From: an uncultured Erythrobacter sp.
GTDB lineage: Bacteria; Pseudomonadota; Alphaproteobacteria; Sphingomonadales; Sphingomonadaceae
NCBI GenBank assembly: GCA_947502305.1
Contig: CANMZA010000001.1
Coordinates: 1,860,001 to 1,924,000 of the forward strand
DNA: 64,000 nucleotides
Direction of reading: 5' to 3'
Shown here: one piece after another, positions 28,401 through 36,496 of the stretch
Layout: each line of letters starts with the position of its first letter
How positions within the stretch are numbered: the stretch's first letter is position 1
Program-made: the position numbers and the translations under genes
The notes under the pieces: generated by a model
What the model was told of the DNA's origin: nothing
Databases searched by the model: none
What the model saw: only the letters and a program-made list of their open reading frames with translations

Positions 28401-29032
28401 CGGTCGCAATCTACGCCACATGGTCAGATGGCGGCATGTTCGCAGATGGATATGCCGGCACTTCCGATCAGCAATTCGGGGTGGAACGCGCCGCGCAAGG
28501 CGATTTCCGCGCTTCGTATGACAATGCCATCGGACAATCTGACGGTGCGCAAACCTTTGGCGGGATGCGCTTGGGCTATGCCTTCGATTTGGCCAAGGGC
28601 TTTGAAGTCGGCCCGGTTGTGAGCATGGATTATGTTCGCAACTCAATCGGCGGCTATGACGAGATCGGCGCGAATGCCTTCGGCCTGTCGGTCGCAGATC
28701 GGACCTTTACGTCGATGGGCGCAAAGGCTGGGGCGATGGCGTCATTCGACATCACCGCCGGTGAACGCACATCGATCCGCGCCTTTGGTTCGGTCGCCTA
28801 TGCCCGCGAATTGGCGGACACGGCGGATGTGGTCACAGCGAACTTCTTTGGCGCGGCGGACACACCGTTCACCATCGCCAATCAGCTCGACGGTCAATGG
28901 GTGTCGGTCAATGCAGGCGCAGAGATGGCCGTGGGCCAGAATCTAAGCGCGTCTGTTTCTGTCACGTCCGATATGGGCCGCGGCGCATTGTCGAACGATC
29001 AGGGCCGCGTTTCGGTTAGCTGGCGGTTCTAA
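25454..29032 (+). CDS. Autotransporter with trypsin-like serine protease passenger
   Basis: About 1192 residues. A classical signal peptide (MKHSKLLTG to TPAYA) starts at the ATG at 25454, with GGGGG five bases upstream; the ATG at 25442 adds four residues. The passenger includes a chymotrypsin-fold protease: His in ILTAAHCLN, Asp in WADVALIAVD and Ser in AGGDSGSPLI. A beta-helix-like strand region follows (ITVEITARSI just after it), then an autotransporter barrel of about 300 residues ending in RVSVSWRF, the terminal Phe needed by BamA. It should reach the cell surface and act on outside proteins or cleave itself. It is monocistronic between two terminators. Confidence 0.9.
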   Translation: MKHSKLLTGVGIVALSGALAATPAYASGSRSGAPVADAPSEQTQWRLDQADTRSDSVSQDGPAAQAAPSTLTPVAAPSIAAPTVSIDTFAGIQSDAYTATIDPSVVLTLPRFTGDISATTVTATPRIISRDDVGLDGAVDIDNTQPSVVQIFSQVNGTGQVFFNCTGSVINPRTILTAAHCLNARSSEAYGTAESGAERTQLISTGVDSSVRFFEYLGTGANYAEGGLASSTDVIIHPSSNLDNGGLPFPWADVALIAVDTPITDVPALPILLTPLTELTHVVQVGYGGFGTADSALFNNQLPIGFLRRVGENMLGAIASPADLIDTIAPQFAPTAINFGEVSQPFYFTDFDNPNRVGPGEDRCTFFPDGRISCESLDAVISIDWFDGDALPNEVATAGGDSGSPLIADQLGGPPVITAVLSGGYDFFGIGNTFGDISFYNPLYPFFEFLTENTAYKYVSARRGDGNWSDPTHWTQDLDPGFLVDDGTGTLVNGIPVGDEPGVFETGPGIGLILGNDVSEYPSDLSSSLPPEGTPNFGGNIPESSVLLGPGSRGFVPQNTDGTPGTAFENPAQYFEVHLTRRGTTTVDLDVEIDRLVIDHRRAGFILPDEWSFTSLIGVEQFNGVAEINGTLNTGIYTLAGGELVGDGGTINTNVLFNLEGLLSAGGANGFGTLSIDGDYVQTSGGTLWSDFSVGRRSIVTADSYDISGVAVLDGDLVISSRDRRVRFGAEYTLLSAGAIDGDFASVTFLSRSPILAAEHRIEDGEIIVEITARSIRDLLGRRSSLSSLGTALDTLRASRFDSFAEMFAIVDSATFDTLGSTLSSLTPVNAFGQTFTANTFSQRFTGQIAQRTLALRGGSRAAGGFTAAGNASYALTGTTPGQTGALGIYGSASGVFLNGGQQSGVLGNGVTGFNTFGTNGVTSGVVGANAFEQASLTQAGEMTIGADLQVAEGFSFGVAVSNIRNSQQSTGSLQAQEDTSQSVAIYATWSDGGMFADGYAGTSDQQFGVERAAQGDFRASYDNAIGQSDGAQTFGGMRLGYAFDLAKGFEVGPVVSMDYVRNSIGGYDEIGANAFGLSVADRTFTSMGAKAGAMASFDITAGERTSIRAFGSVAYARELADTADVVTANFFGAADTPFTIANQLDGQWVSVNAGAEMAVGQNLSASVSVTSDMGRGALSNDQGRVSVSWRF

Positions 29033-29061
29033 GCTGCTTTGATAGCTCGATGCGATCTAAG

Positions 29062-29099
29062 ACGCCGGGTCTTGCCAATACGGTAAGGCCCGGCGTTTT
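29062..29099 (+). terminator. Strong Rho-independent terminator after the autotransporter
   Basis: A 15-bp stem with one G-U pair (ACGCCGGGTCTTGCC/GGTAAGGCCCGGCGT), a 5-base loop and a TTTT tail, 30 bp beyond the stop. Confidence 0.9.
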
Positions 29100-29171
29100 C
29101 GTTAGCCCCGCTCAATGCCTGTCCAATGCGATGCCCGACTGATTTGGCCGGACCAGTGAGACGACAAGAAC

Positions 29172-29268
29172 GTCCTCAAGTAGTGAAGCGATAGGACAGC
29201 AAAAGCGTCCTCAAGTAGCGGAGCGATAGGACAGCAAAAACCGCCCTCAAGTAGCGAAGCGGTAGGGC
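29172..29268 (-). repeat. Three tandem covarying hairpins downstream of rnpB
   Basis: Three 26-base units at 29172-29197, 29207-29232 and 29243-29268, spaced 35-36 bp apart. Each has 5-bp arms (GTCCT/AGGAC in units 1 and 2, GCCCT/AGGGC in unit 3) around a conserved 16-base interior. The arm change in unit 3 is compensatory. On the minus strand, units 3 and 2 are followed by T-rich tails (GGTTTTTGC, GCTTTTGC). They lie just past the 3' end of RNase P RNA and probably act as a tandem terminator or processing element. Confidence 0.65.
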
Positions 29269-29277
29269 AAACAAGAA

Positions 29278-29720
<443 letters not shown>

Positions 29721-29725
29721 GATGA

Positions 29726-29731
29726 CCTATA
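29726..29731 (-). promoter_or_regulatory. Probable -10 element of rnpB
   Basis: On the minus strand TATAGG lies 6-11 bases before the predicted rnpB 5' end. Its -35 region would fall inside the aquaporin terminator hairpin. Inferred from position only. Confidence 0.4.
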
Positions 29732-29734
29732 GAG

Positions 29735-29765
29735 AAAGGGCCGGCTGTAGGAAAGCCGGCCCTTT
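29735..29765 (-). terminator. Terminator of aqpZ
   Basis: A perfect 12-bp stem (AAAGGGCCGGCT/AGCCGGCCCTTT) with a 7-base loop, 27 bp beyond the aqpZ stop. It is symmetrical and could work in both directions. Confidence 0.85.
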
Positions 29766-29791
29766 CGATTTTCATGCAACGCTTTTCAGCT

Positions 29792-30508
29792 TCAATCCTG
29801 ACCGCCAATATTGTCGAGCGTGTCATCCGGAGTAAGCACGAACCGCCAGATGATCGCCCCGATTGCGGCACCGATCAACGGAGCCACCCAGAACAGCCAC
29901 AATTGCGGCACAGCGGCAGTGTCAGCGTAGAATGCCACACTGGTTGAGCGCGCCGGATTGACCGATGTGTTGGTCACCGGGATCGAGATCAGGTGGATCA
30001 ATGTCAGCGCCAGACCAATCGCAATCGGAGCAAAGCCCGCAGGCGCCTTCGCCGAGGTCGCACCAAGGATCACGATCAAGAACCCTGCGGTCAGCACGAT
30101 TTCAATCACCAAAGCCGACGTCATCGAAAAACCGCCCGGTGACAATTCGCCATAACCGTTGGACGCAAACCCGCCTGCTTGGAAATCGGCAACCCCGCTA
30201 GCGACCACGAACAGCATCCCAGCCGCCACGAACGATCCCAGCAATTGTGCGATCCAATAGGGGATCAGTTCACCCCAGCTAAACCGGTTGCCAATCGCCA
30301 GACCCAGGGAAACCGCTGGGTTGAAATGCCCACCAGAAATGCCGCCGACCGCATAGGCCATCGTCAAAACCGTCAAACCAAAGGCGAGGCTGACCCCGAC
30401 GAACCCAATTCCCAATTCCGGGAATGCCGCGGCGAGCACTGCTGATCCGCAGCCCCCAAATACAAGCCAAAATGTGCCGACAAACTCGGCTGCTAGTTTT
30501 CTCATCAT
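29792..30508 (-). CDS. aqpZ: Aquaporin Z
   Basis: A 238-residue water channel of the MIP family. Six membrane helices and both NPA half-helices are present ([11 protein letters not shown] and [13 protein letters not shown], with the selectivity Arg after the second NPA). The narrow-filter pattern fits AqpZ rather than a glycerol facilitator. The start is the ATG at 30508, with GGAGGG seven bases upstream. Confidence 0.92.
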   Translation of the reverse strand: MMRKLAAEFVGTFWLVFGGCGSAVLAAAFPELGIGFVGVSLAFGLTVLTMAYAVGGISGGHFNPAVSLGLAIGNRFSWGELIPYWIAQLLGSFVAAGMLFVVASGVADFQAGGFASNGYGELSPGGFSMTSALVIEIVLTAGFLIVILGATSAKAPAGFAPIAIGLALTLIHLISIPVTNTSVNPARSTSVAFYADTAAVPQLWLFWVAPLIGAAIGAIIWRFVLTPDDTLDNIGGQD

Positions 30509-30613
30509 CGCAAATCCCTCCCATGGCGATTTCTGAACCTGTTAAAGCACATTTTTGCGCGGCGCGGTGTATCCACTTGTAACCACCCACATGCCATCCG
30601 GCCGGCTCGCCCC

Positions 30614-31435
30614 TCAGCGCGCCGCGCCGCGATCGCGTTCCAGCAGCAAGTGCCACAATATCGCGCCCAATTGCGCGTCGGGCTTGCCTTCGATCTTGCC
30701 GGGCCGCCAGCGCCGCTCGAACGCCTCAATCGCTTTGCGTCCTTCGGTTATGTCATATCCATAACGTTCCAAGGCGAGGATGAACGCCCCTTCATTGTGG
30801 AACGGATCGACCTGATCCAGTTTCGCGGGTCGCGGCAGGCACAGGCCGTATTGCGCCAACCGATCCCACGGGAATAGCTCGCCCGGGTCCACTTTGCGCA
30901 AGGGCGCGACATCGGAATGCCCCACCACATTGGCGCGCGGAATGTCATATTGCTTCACAATCCGCGCGATTAGCGGGACCAGAGCTTCAAATTGCGCGTC
31001 GGTAAACGCCCGGTATCCGCCCGCATGGCCGGGATGGTCGAGCTCGATACCAATGCTCGCAGAATTCACATCCTTGATCCCGCGCCAATAGGACGCGCCT
31101 GCATGCCATGCGCGTTTTGCTTCGGACACCAATTGCGTGACCACGCCTTCTTCGCTGATCAGGTAATGCGCGGAGACGCCGGCTTCTGCGTCGGTTAACC
31201 GGTCCAGCGCCGCCTCAATCGGCTTCATCTCGGTATAGTGGACCACCAGCATAGTGATCGGCAATTTGCGGTCGCTGAAATTTGGCGACGGGACGACGGC
31301 GTGAACCAGCTCGCTGGTTTCCATATCGCGGAACTCGCGCCCGGCACTTTCAGCGCCACCACTCTTGGAGGCACCGCTCTCAGGGGCGCCATTCTCACCG
31401 GCACCACCTGTATTGGCCCCGTCTTGGGCGCTCAC
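30614..31435 (-). CDS. N-acetylmuramoyl-L-alanine amidase (amidase_2 family)
   Basis: A 273-residue zinc amidase of the AmpD/AmiD type that cuts the bond between MurNAc and the stem peptide. Zinc ligands are expected in MLVVHYTEM (His), AWHAGASYW, and VVGHSDVAPLRKVDPG (His and Asp). The N-terminal 35 residues are Gly/Ala/Glu/Ser-rich low-complexity sequence and no classical signal peptide is seen, so it may be cytoplasmic, in muropeptide recycling, or start at the ATG at 31324. The GTG at 31435 overlaps the chpT stop by four bases. Confidence 0.86.
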   Translation of the reverse strand: MSAQDGANTGGAGENGAPESGASKSGGAESAGREFRDMETSELVHAVVPSPNFSDRKLPITMLVVHYTEMKPIEAALDRLTDAEAGVSAHYLISEEGVVTQLVSEAKRAWHAGASYWRGIKDVNSASIGIELDHPGHAGGYRAFTDAQFEALVPLIARIVKQYDIPRANVVGHSDVAPLRKVDPGELFPWDRLAQYGLCLPRPAKLDQVDPFHNEGAFILALERYGYDITEGRKAIEAFERRWRPGKIEGKPDAQLGAILWHLLLERDRGAAR

Positions 31436-32085
31436 CCAATCATGCCTTCCGGCTCGGGCAAGACCGCGCCCAGAACCAGCGCATTGTCCGACACCTGATA
31501 TTGCAATCCGCCGCCCATTTCCTCAGCCAGCAAAGCAATCATATGCGCAGCAGCCGTCCGGCTCGATATCTCAGAGGCATCCAGATCACCCTGCAAAGCG
31601 CGGCCGATTGTCTCATCAAAGGCAATTCGATCACCAGCGGCGCGCGTCACGATCTCAATATTGCCGTCGCGGCGTTCTGCGCCAATATCCAGCGTCCCGC
31701 CGCGCACCAGTGCATCCAGCGCGATCTGCGACAGGTTGAGCAGCACTTTGACCGACGGTTTCGGCAGGCTGGAAGAGGCAATCGCCCATTTCAGCTCCAC
31801 CCGTTTGGCATCGGAGGCGAGGGCCGCGATGACCTCTTGCGCTTCTTCCACCGGCACCGCTTCGCCAAATCCGCCCGCCGCGCCGAATGCTAGACGGAAG
31901 AACTTGAGCTTATCCGTGCTGATCTTGGCGCTTTGCTCCAGCAGCTCAACACAGCGCGCGCGCATTTCAGGGTCTTGTTCATCCGCGAGCAGTTCCAGCC
32001 CGTTCGACAGCGCCCCCACGGGGGAGAGCATATCGTGGCAAAGCCGCGAACACATGAGCGCGGCAAGATCGGTTTGAGAGGTCAT
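31432..32085 (-). CDS. chpT: Histidine phosphotransferase ChpT
   Basis: A 217-residue homodimeric phosphotransferase that relays phosphate from the hybrid kinase CckA to CtrA and CpdR in alphaproteobacterial cell-cycle control. The dimerisation helix carries RLCHDMLSPVGALSNGLELL, with H17 the phosphorylated residue; the second domain is a degenerate ATPase-like fold. It is first in a two-gene unit with the cell-wall amidase. Two CtrA-like sites appear elsewhere in the window (53084, 59917). Confidence 0.9.
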   Translation of the reverse strand: MTSQTDLAALMCSRLCHDMLSPVGALSNGLELLADEQDPEMRARCVELLEQSAKISTDKLKFFRLAFGAAGGFGEAVPVEEAQEVIAALASDAKRVELKWAIASSSLPKPSVKVLLNLSQIALDALVRGGTLDIGAERRDGNIEIVTRAAGDRIAFDETIGRALQGDLDASEISSRTAAAHMIALLAEEMGGGLQYQVSDNALVLGAVLPEPEGMIG

Positions 32086-32121
32086 TATTTAGCGGTTTCC
32101 ATCCCATGTATCTGTCAATGT

Positions 32122-32139
32122 CTGACACACCTGACACAC
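32122..32139. repeat. Tandem 9-bp repeat upstream of chpT
   Basis: CTGACACAC occurs twice in immediate succession, about 40 bp before the chpT start. A TTGACA-like hexamer is nearby on the minus strand (32113-32118). It could be an operator or promoter part; nothing more can be said. Confidence 0.4.
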
Positions 32140-32237
32140 TGTCTAGGCGCAAAAATTCCATCCATCCAGCACCGCCCATTTGTGGCCCGATAATCGGGGC
32201 AAATTCTGGGGTGAAGGACAATCATGGCGGCACCCTA

Positions 32238-32669
32238 CTAATCGATCACGCAGTAGGAAAGTGCGTTAAAGCCCGATCCCGCTTCTTTGGCCCCATCTTC
32301 CCAAAATCGCAGCGTGTCGCCCCCATCTGAAACCCCGTCTGCGCGCGCACCGCAAATCGCCCAAATTCGCCCGTCGCCCGCGCTGCTGGCGCGGTCTGTT
32401 TCAGAAGGGCGCGGATCGCCGGTGGGGTGCGAATGGAAATAACCAATTAGCTTAGCTCCGCCCGCCCGTTCATCGCGGTGTGCATCAATTAAGGCCTGAG
32501 GATCGATCTCAAAATGTGTTTGCGGGGTGGGATGGACGTTGGCGACCAATCGCAGCGCCTTCACTCTTTTCCCCTCGCCCAGCAAGATACCGCAAGCCTC
32601 ATTGGGGTAAGCCTCAACCGCCGCAGCCCGCATGGCGGCAAGGGCAAAGCTTGTCACTTCAATGCACAT
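32238..32669 (-). CDS. JAMM/MPN+ metallopeptidase
   Basis: A 143-residue stand-alone JAMM domain. All catalytic features are present: E24 (PNEACG), then H79-S80-H81-P82, S89 and D92 in the pattern HSHP-X6-SETD. Such enzymes act as Zn-dependent isopeptidases or as sulfur-carrier processing proteases (Mec+ type). No ThiS/MoaD or ubiquitin-like gene is next to it, so the substrate is unknown. It is divergent from the small gene at 32687 with only 17 bp between starts. Confidence 0.85.
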   Translation of the reverse strand: MCIEVTSFALAAMRAAAVEAYPNEACGILLGEGKRVKALRLVANVHPTPQTHFEIDPQALIDAHRDERAGGAKLIGYFHSHPTGDPRPSETDRASSAGDGRIWAICGARADGVSDGGDTLRFWEDGAKEAGSGFNALSYCVID

Positions 32670-32686
32670 GATGCATACTTTTGATC

Positions 32687-32911
32687 ATGTCGGAAACTCG
32701 ATACCTCACCGGATATGTAGATGGCCCTGGCCGGATCGCGCAGGTCCTTTCAAAGCAAACCGATATCCCCATCGCACAGATACATGCGCTCATGGAAGAC
32801 TGGGCGGTTGAGATCGGGTCATCGGTGATCACGAATTCCGCGACCCGCGTTTCCGGTGGCGAGGCCTTTCGCATCCAACTGACGGGCGATCTTGCTGACA
32901 AAGCCGAATAG
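32687..32911 (+). CDS. Small conserved-looking protein, function unknown
   Basis: A 74-residue soluble, acidic protein with no motif I recognise. The start is the ATG at 32687, with no clear ribosome site. Codon use looks like that of the neighbouring genes. Its TAG sits where the rluD frame begins, so it may drive translation of rluD by coupling. Confidence 0.6.
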   Translation: MSETRYLTGYVDGPGRIAQVLSKQTDIPIAQIHALMEDWAVEIGSSVITNSATRVSGGEAFRIQLTGDLADKAE

Positions 32912-32913
32912 CA

Positions 32914-33867
32914 ATTTCTAACGATCAAACCGTTACCGGCACTATCGTTAAAGCCAGCCGGCTCGATAAGGCCCTTGCCGAGGCCACCGATCTGTCGCGC
33001 GCGCGAGTGCAGGCCCTGATCGCGGATGAGCGGGTCGAGGTCGATGGCAAGCCCGCCCCCTCGCCCAGCGCCAAAGTTGCCAACGGCGCAAGCTTCCGCA
33101 TCACAATCCCCGCCGCGATCGAAGCCGAAGCCCAGCCCCAAGACATCCCGCTGACCATCGCTTATGAAGACGAACACCTGATCGTCGTGAACAAACCCGC
33201 CGGAATGGTGGTTCACCCCGCACCCGGCAATGCCGACGGCACGCTGGTCAACGCATTGCTGCACCATTGCGGCACCAGCCTATCTGGCATTGGCGGCGTC
33301 GCGCGCCCCGGCATTGTCCACCGGATCGACAAAGACACGTCAGGGTTGTTGGTCGTCGCAAAATCCGACGCCGCGCATGAAGGGCTCGCCGCGCAATTTG
33401 CCGATCATTCGGTCCACCGCCGGTATTTGGCGGTGTGCGCCGGATGCCCGCGCCCGGCTGAGGGGACGATTGACGAAAAATTGGGCCGGTCAGATCACAA
33501 CAGAAAGAAAATGGCTGTCCTGCAAAAGGAATCCTCACGCGGCAAACACGCAGTGACCCATTACAAGCTGGTTCAACGGCTGGAACAAAGCGCGCTGATT
33601 GAATGCCGCTTAGAGACCGGCAGGACACACCAAGTGCGTGTTCACTGCGCATCAATCGGCCATCCTTTAATCGGGGATCAATTATACGGAAAAACGCCGA
33701 AACCGCTCAAACCCTTGATCGCCCGGCTAGGCTTCGCCCGGCAGGCGCTTCACGCGGCGGAAATTGGCTTTTTGCATCCGATTCTGCGGGAAAATCTAAG
33801 GTTTCACGCGGATTTACCCGGCGATATGCGGGAACTAATCGACGAACTGGCGCGTTTTAATCGATGA
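32914..33867 (+). CDS. rluD: RluD-type 23S rRNA pseudouridine synthase with non-standard start
   Basis: About 317 residues, modifying helix 69 of 23S rRNA. A complete S4 domain (SRLDKALAEATDLSRARVQALI) is followed by the catalytic HRIDKDTSGLLVVAK and a late LETGRTHQVRVH. The frame opens after a TGA at 32896, and no ATG, GTG or TTG lies before the S4 domain; the first GTG (33007) would remove half of it. ATT at 32914 or ATA at 32908 are the only fits upstream. The start is therefore uncertain, while the gene identity is not. Confidence 0.85.
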   Translation: MSNDQTVTGTIVKASRLDKALAEATDLSRARVQALIADERVEVDGKPAPSPSAKVANGASFRITIPAAIEAEAQPQDIPLTIAYEDEHLIVVNKPAGMVVHPAPGNADGTLVNALLHHCGTSLSGIGGVARPGIVHRIDKDTSGLLVVAKSDAAHEGLAAQFADHSVHRRYLAVCAGCPRPAEGTIDEKLGRSDHNRKKMAVLQKESSRGKHAVTHYKLVQRLEQSALIECRLETGRTHQVRVHCASIGHPLIGDQLYGKTPKPLKPLIARLGFARQALHAAEIGFLHPILRENLRFHADLPGDMRELIDELARFNR

Positions 33868-33942
33868 ACGGTGCGGCTTTTTACGCGAACATCTCGTAAT
33901 ATAAGTAATCGCAATCTATATGTAACCACGTGGCCCAAAAGA

Positions 33943-33965
33943 CCGGATGCCCATTAGGGGTCCGG
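33943..33965 (+). promoter_or_regulatory. Hairpin in the rpoH 5' leader
   Basis: CCGGA/TCCGG arms with an inner CCC/GGG pairing around ATTA, ending about 20 bases before the ribosome site of rpoH. It could influence rpoH expression or end the rluD transcript; it lacks a T tail. Confidence 0.4.
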
Positions 33966-33999
33966 CAGCAGCGGTCGACAAGAGAAAGGTTTGAATAAC

Positions 34000-34902
34000 G
34001 TGAGCAAATCTACAACGAAAGTCCCGGCACTCAGCGGCGAGCAAAGCCTCAATCGCTATCTGTCGGAGATCAAAAAATACCCGGTGCTGACCGCTGAGCA
34101 AGAATATATGCTCGCCGTCGCCTATGCCGAACACGAAGACCCGCAGGCTGCCTCGCAGCTTGTGTCGAGCCACCTTAGACTCGTTGCGAAAATCGCAATG
34201 GGTTACCGCGGCTATGGTCTGCCCGTGTCCGATCTCATCTCAGAGGGCAATGTTGGCCTGATGCAGGGCGTCAAGAAATTTGAGCCCGATCGCGGTTTCC
34301 GCCTCGCGACTTACGCGATGTGGTGGATCAAAGCGTCGATCCAGGAATATATCCTGCGTTCGTGGAGCCTGGTTAAAATGGGCACCACGGCGGCTCAGAA
34401 GAAATTGTTCTTCAACCTTCGCCGGATGAAGAAGCAGCTTGAGGCCTACGAAGATTCCGATCTGCACCCAGAAGACGTGACCAAAATCGCGACTGATCTG
34501 GGCGTGCCGGAACAAGAAGTGGTCAATATGAACCGCCGGATGATGATGGGCGGCGATGGCTCGCTTAACACACCGATGCGCGGCGGCGAAGAAGGTGCCG
34601 GCGAATGGCAAGATTGGCTGACCGATGATCGTCCTTTGCAGGATGAAACGGTGGCCGATGCCGAAGAAGCCGAAGTGCGTCACGGCATGCTGGTAGAAGC
34701 GATGGATTCGCTGAACGAGCGTGAGCAGCACATCCTGACCGAACGCCGTTTGACAGAAAAACCGCAGACATTGGAAGAACTGTCACAGGTTTACGAAGTG
34801 TCGCGCGAGCGTATCCGCCAGATCGAAGTGCGCGCGTTTGAGAAACTGCAAAAAGCAATGCAGCGGATCGCGGGTGAGAAACTGCTTCCCGGAATGGCGT
34901 AA
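34000..34902 (+). CDS. rpoH: Heat-shock sigma factor RpoH (sigma-32)
   Basis: A 300-residue sigma-70-family factor. Region 2 is present (SHLRLVAKIAMGYRGYG; GNVGLMQGVKKFEPDRGFR; YAMWWIKASIQEYI), then the RpoH box QKKLFFNLRRMKKQL that separates sigma-32 from other factors, and the region 4 helix-turn-helix (LSQVYEVSRERIRQIEVRA). It directs transcription of chaperone and protease genes; clpP/clpX are about 10 kb away. The GTG at 34000 is preferred, with AAGG about ten bases before; a TTG at 33991 is the alternative. Confidence 0.95.
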   Translation: MSKSTTKVPALSGEQSLNRYLSEIKKYPVLTAEQEYMLAVAYAEHEDPQAASQLVSSHLRLVAKIAMGYRGYGLPVSDLISEGNVGLMQGVKKFEPDRGFRLATYAMWWIKASIQEYILRSWSLVKMGTTAAQKKLFFNLRRMKKQLEAYEDSDLHPEDVTKIATDLGVPEQEVVNMNRRMMMGGDGSLNTPMRGGEEGAGEWQDWLTDDRPLQDETVADAEEAEVRHGMLVEAMDSLNEREQHILTERRLTEKPQTLEELSQVYEVSRERIRQIEVRAFEKLQKAMQRIAGEKLLPGMA

Positions 34903-34947
34903 TGTGTTGAGGGCGGCTGCCTTGGGGATTGCGATGCGAACCGCAAT

Positions 34948-35574
34948 CTAGTCCGGCAGCTGCTCTACCAAAGCGTCGAACACAGAAACATCGAAGCGCC
35001 GGGGGGAAACCTCCGGCGCTTTTTCTTTGATTTCAGCGATCAGAGCATCCGCCTGCGGGAATCCCCAACGCACGGCGCCGTGCAGAATGCCGGAAATGGC
35101 CGTGAACCATTGGATGACATAGGGTTGAAGCGCGAGATGCTGTTCAAAATTTCCGCGACGCCGGGTTTTGTCGCCTTCCTTTTGCGCGCGAGCGATTTCG
35201 GGCTGGATCTGCTTAACCAGATAGAGATCGGCGAAACCAAGCCTGCGCTGCGCAATCGCCTCACGCACGGCGGGCACAGCGACCGCAAATTTATCAGGCC
35301 AATGAAACCCTGCGCGTTCCATGCACCATGAATAATGCACCTTCATCGGGTCGGTATCGCAAATGGCAAAGCCGTGCTTGGCCTCAATTTCCTGAGCGAG
35401 TTGAAAACGAAAAGCGTTGTGATCGGCCCAAAACCGCGCATGCTCGATCAGCGGCGCGTTTTCATCAGGGCGGCGGCCCTTCGCTTCGATCTCTGGGAGC
35501 CATCGTCCCTCGCCGAATTGGCGCGCGAAAGTGGTCTTGCCCGCCGCGCTAATGCCCTCTGCCACAATGATCAT
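34948..35574 (-). CDS. P-loop kinase-like protein
   Basis: A 208-residue protein with an N-terminal Walker A loop (EGISAAGKTTFAR) and a CDTDPMKVH segment like those of small nucleoside or amino-group kinases of the AAA_33 class. The substrate is unknown. It is encoded 12 bp downstream of the XRE regulator gene and probably in the same transcript. Confidence 0.7.
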   Translation of the reverse strand: MIIVAEGISAAGKTTFARQFGEGRWLPEIEAKGRRPDENAPLIEHARFWADHNAFRFQLAQEIEAKHGFAICDTDPMKVHYSWCMERAGFHWPDKFAVAVPAVREAIAQRRLGFADLYLVKQIQPEIARAQKEGDKTRRRGNFEQHLALQPYVIQWFTAISGILHGAVRWGFPQADALIAEIKEKAPEVSPRRFDVSVFDALVEQLPD

Positions 35575-35586
35575 GATGCGCGCTAA

Positions 35587-36333
35587 CTATCGCCGCAATC
35601 GGCAAAAATCATCCGTCAGCGCCGTATCCAGCACACCGCGATATTCCGCCGATCTAGCATCGCCATCGCGCACCAATCCGAACGCCGCGTCCTCCATCTG
35701 GCGCATCGGGATCAGCGCCACCGGGCACGAAACCGGGACCAATTGCGATCCCTGCCCCACTTGCAGCGTCGATAGCAGGCCGAACATCCGCCGCTCCCGC
35801 GTGGCGCGGCCCAGCATGATCATGCGGTATTGCCCCGCCTCGCTCGTCATCAAATAGGTGTGGCCGGACAGATGCGGCATGGAAACAAAGCCTGCCTGCT
35901 GGAACGTCGCGTCAATTCTGTCGCTTTCGGCAAACACCAAATGGCCTTTGTCGGCGCTCCACCGGATTTCGGTACGGTAGGCATAGACCGCATTATCCTC
36001 ACCAAAACTGGCGCGCAGGGTCAGGTAATCCCCCTCAATCCATTCCACCGCCTGCCGGACGTAAGATCCCATTTCCGGCGGGGCGAGTTCTGGGCCTGCC
36101 TGCTGGGCCTCCAGCTCTGCGCGCAAAGACACGCCCAGCGCCTCTTCTAACCGAACGATTGTCGCCAAAGTGAAGGGCCGCCGCCCTGACAGCGCCTTTT
36201 CCAGCGTCGAAATACTCAGCCGCGCCGTTTCCGCCAGCCCGGCCCGCGACAGCCGCCGCCGGGCGATTTCTTCGCGCAGGCGAAACGCCACGTCTGAATT
36301 GTCAAAACCGCTCATCGATCCTTGATACCCCAT
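35587..36333 (-). CDS. XRE-family transcriptional regulator
   Basis: About 248 residues. An N-terminal helix-turn-helix (LSRAGLAETARLSISTLEKAL) is followed by a C-terminal sensor-like domain of about 150 residues that I cannot name. The ATG at 36333 has GGGA eight bases upstream; a second ATG at 36315 is possible. It is divergent from the sortase-target gene with about 165 bp between, so it could control that gene, itself and the kinase-like gene, but no operator is evident. Confidence 0.75.
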   Translation of the reverse strand: MGYQGSMSGFDNSDVAFRLREEIARRRLSRAGLAETARLSISTLEKALSGRRPFTLATIVRLEEALGVSLRAELEAQQAGPELAPPEMGSYVRQAVEWIEGDYLTLRASFGEDNAVYAYRTEIRWSADKGHLVFAESDRIDATFQQAGFVSMPHLSGHTYLMTSEAGQYRMIMLGRATRERRMFGLLSTLQVGQGSQLVPVSCPVALIPMRQMEDAAFGLVRDGDARSAEYRGVLDTALTDDFCRLRR

Positions 36334-36496
36334 CTTCGCATCCCTTGTCCCGTACGAAACCGCACAATTGCGCACAAACCCTCAATTCCAATCCGCCCCG
36401 TCCGCATAAATGGCGGAAATCGGCCTTTCTTGGCCGTGGCGCGCCGTCCTTGATCGCGGATAGAGCGATAGATGACGGCGATGAATGGAGGCTTAC

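Noticed and set aside
29172..29268. CRISPR-like array
   Set aside because: Only three units, each a covarying hairpin, with short A-rich gaps instead of unique spacers, and no cas genes.
33007..33867. GTG at 33007 as the rluD start
   Set aside because: It would remove the first half of a clearly encoded S4 domain.
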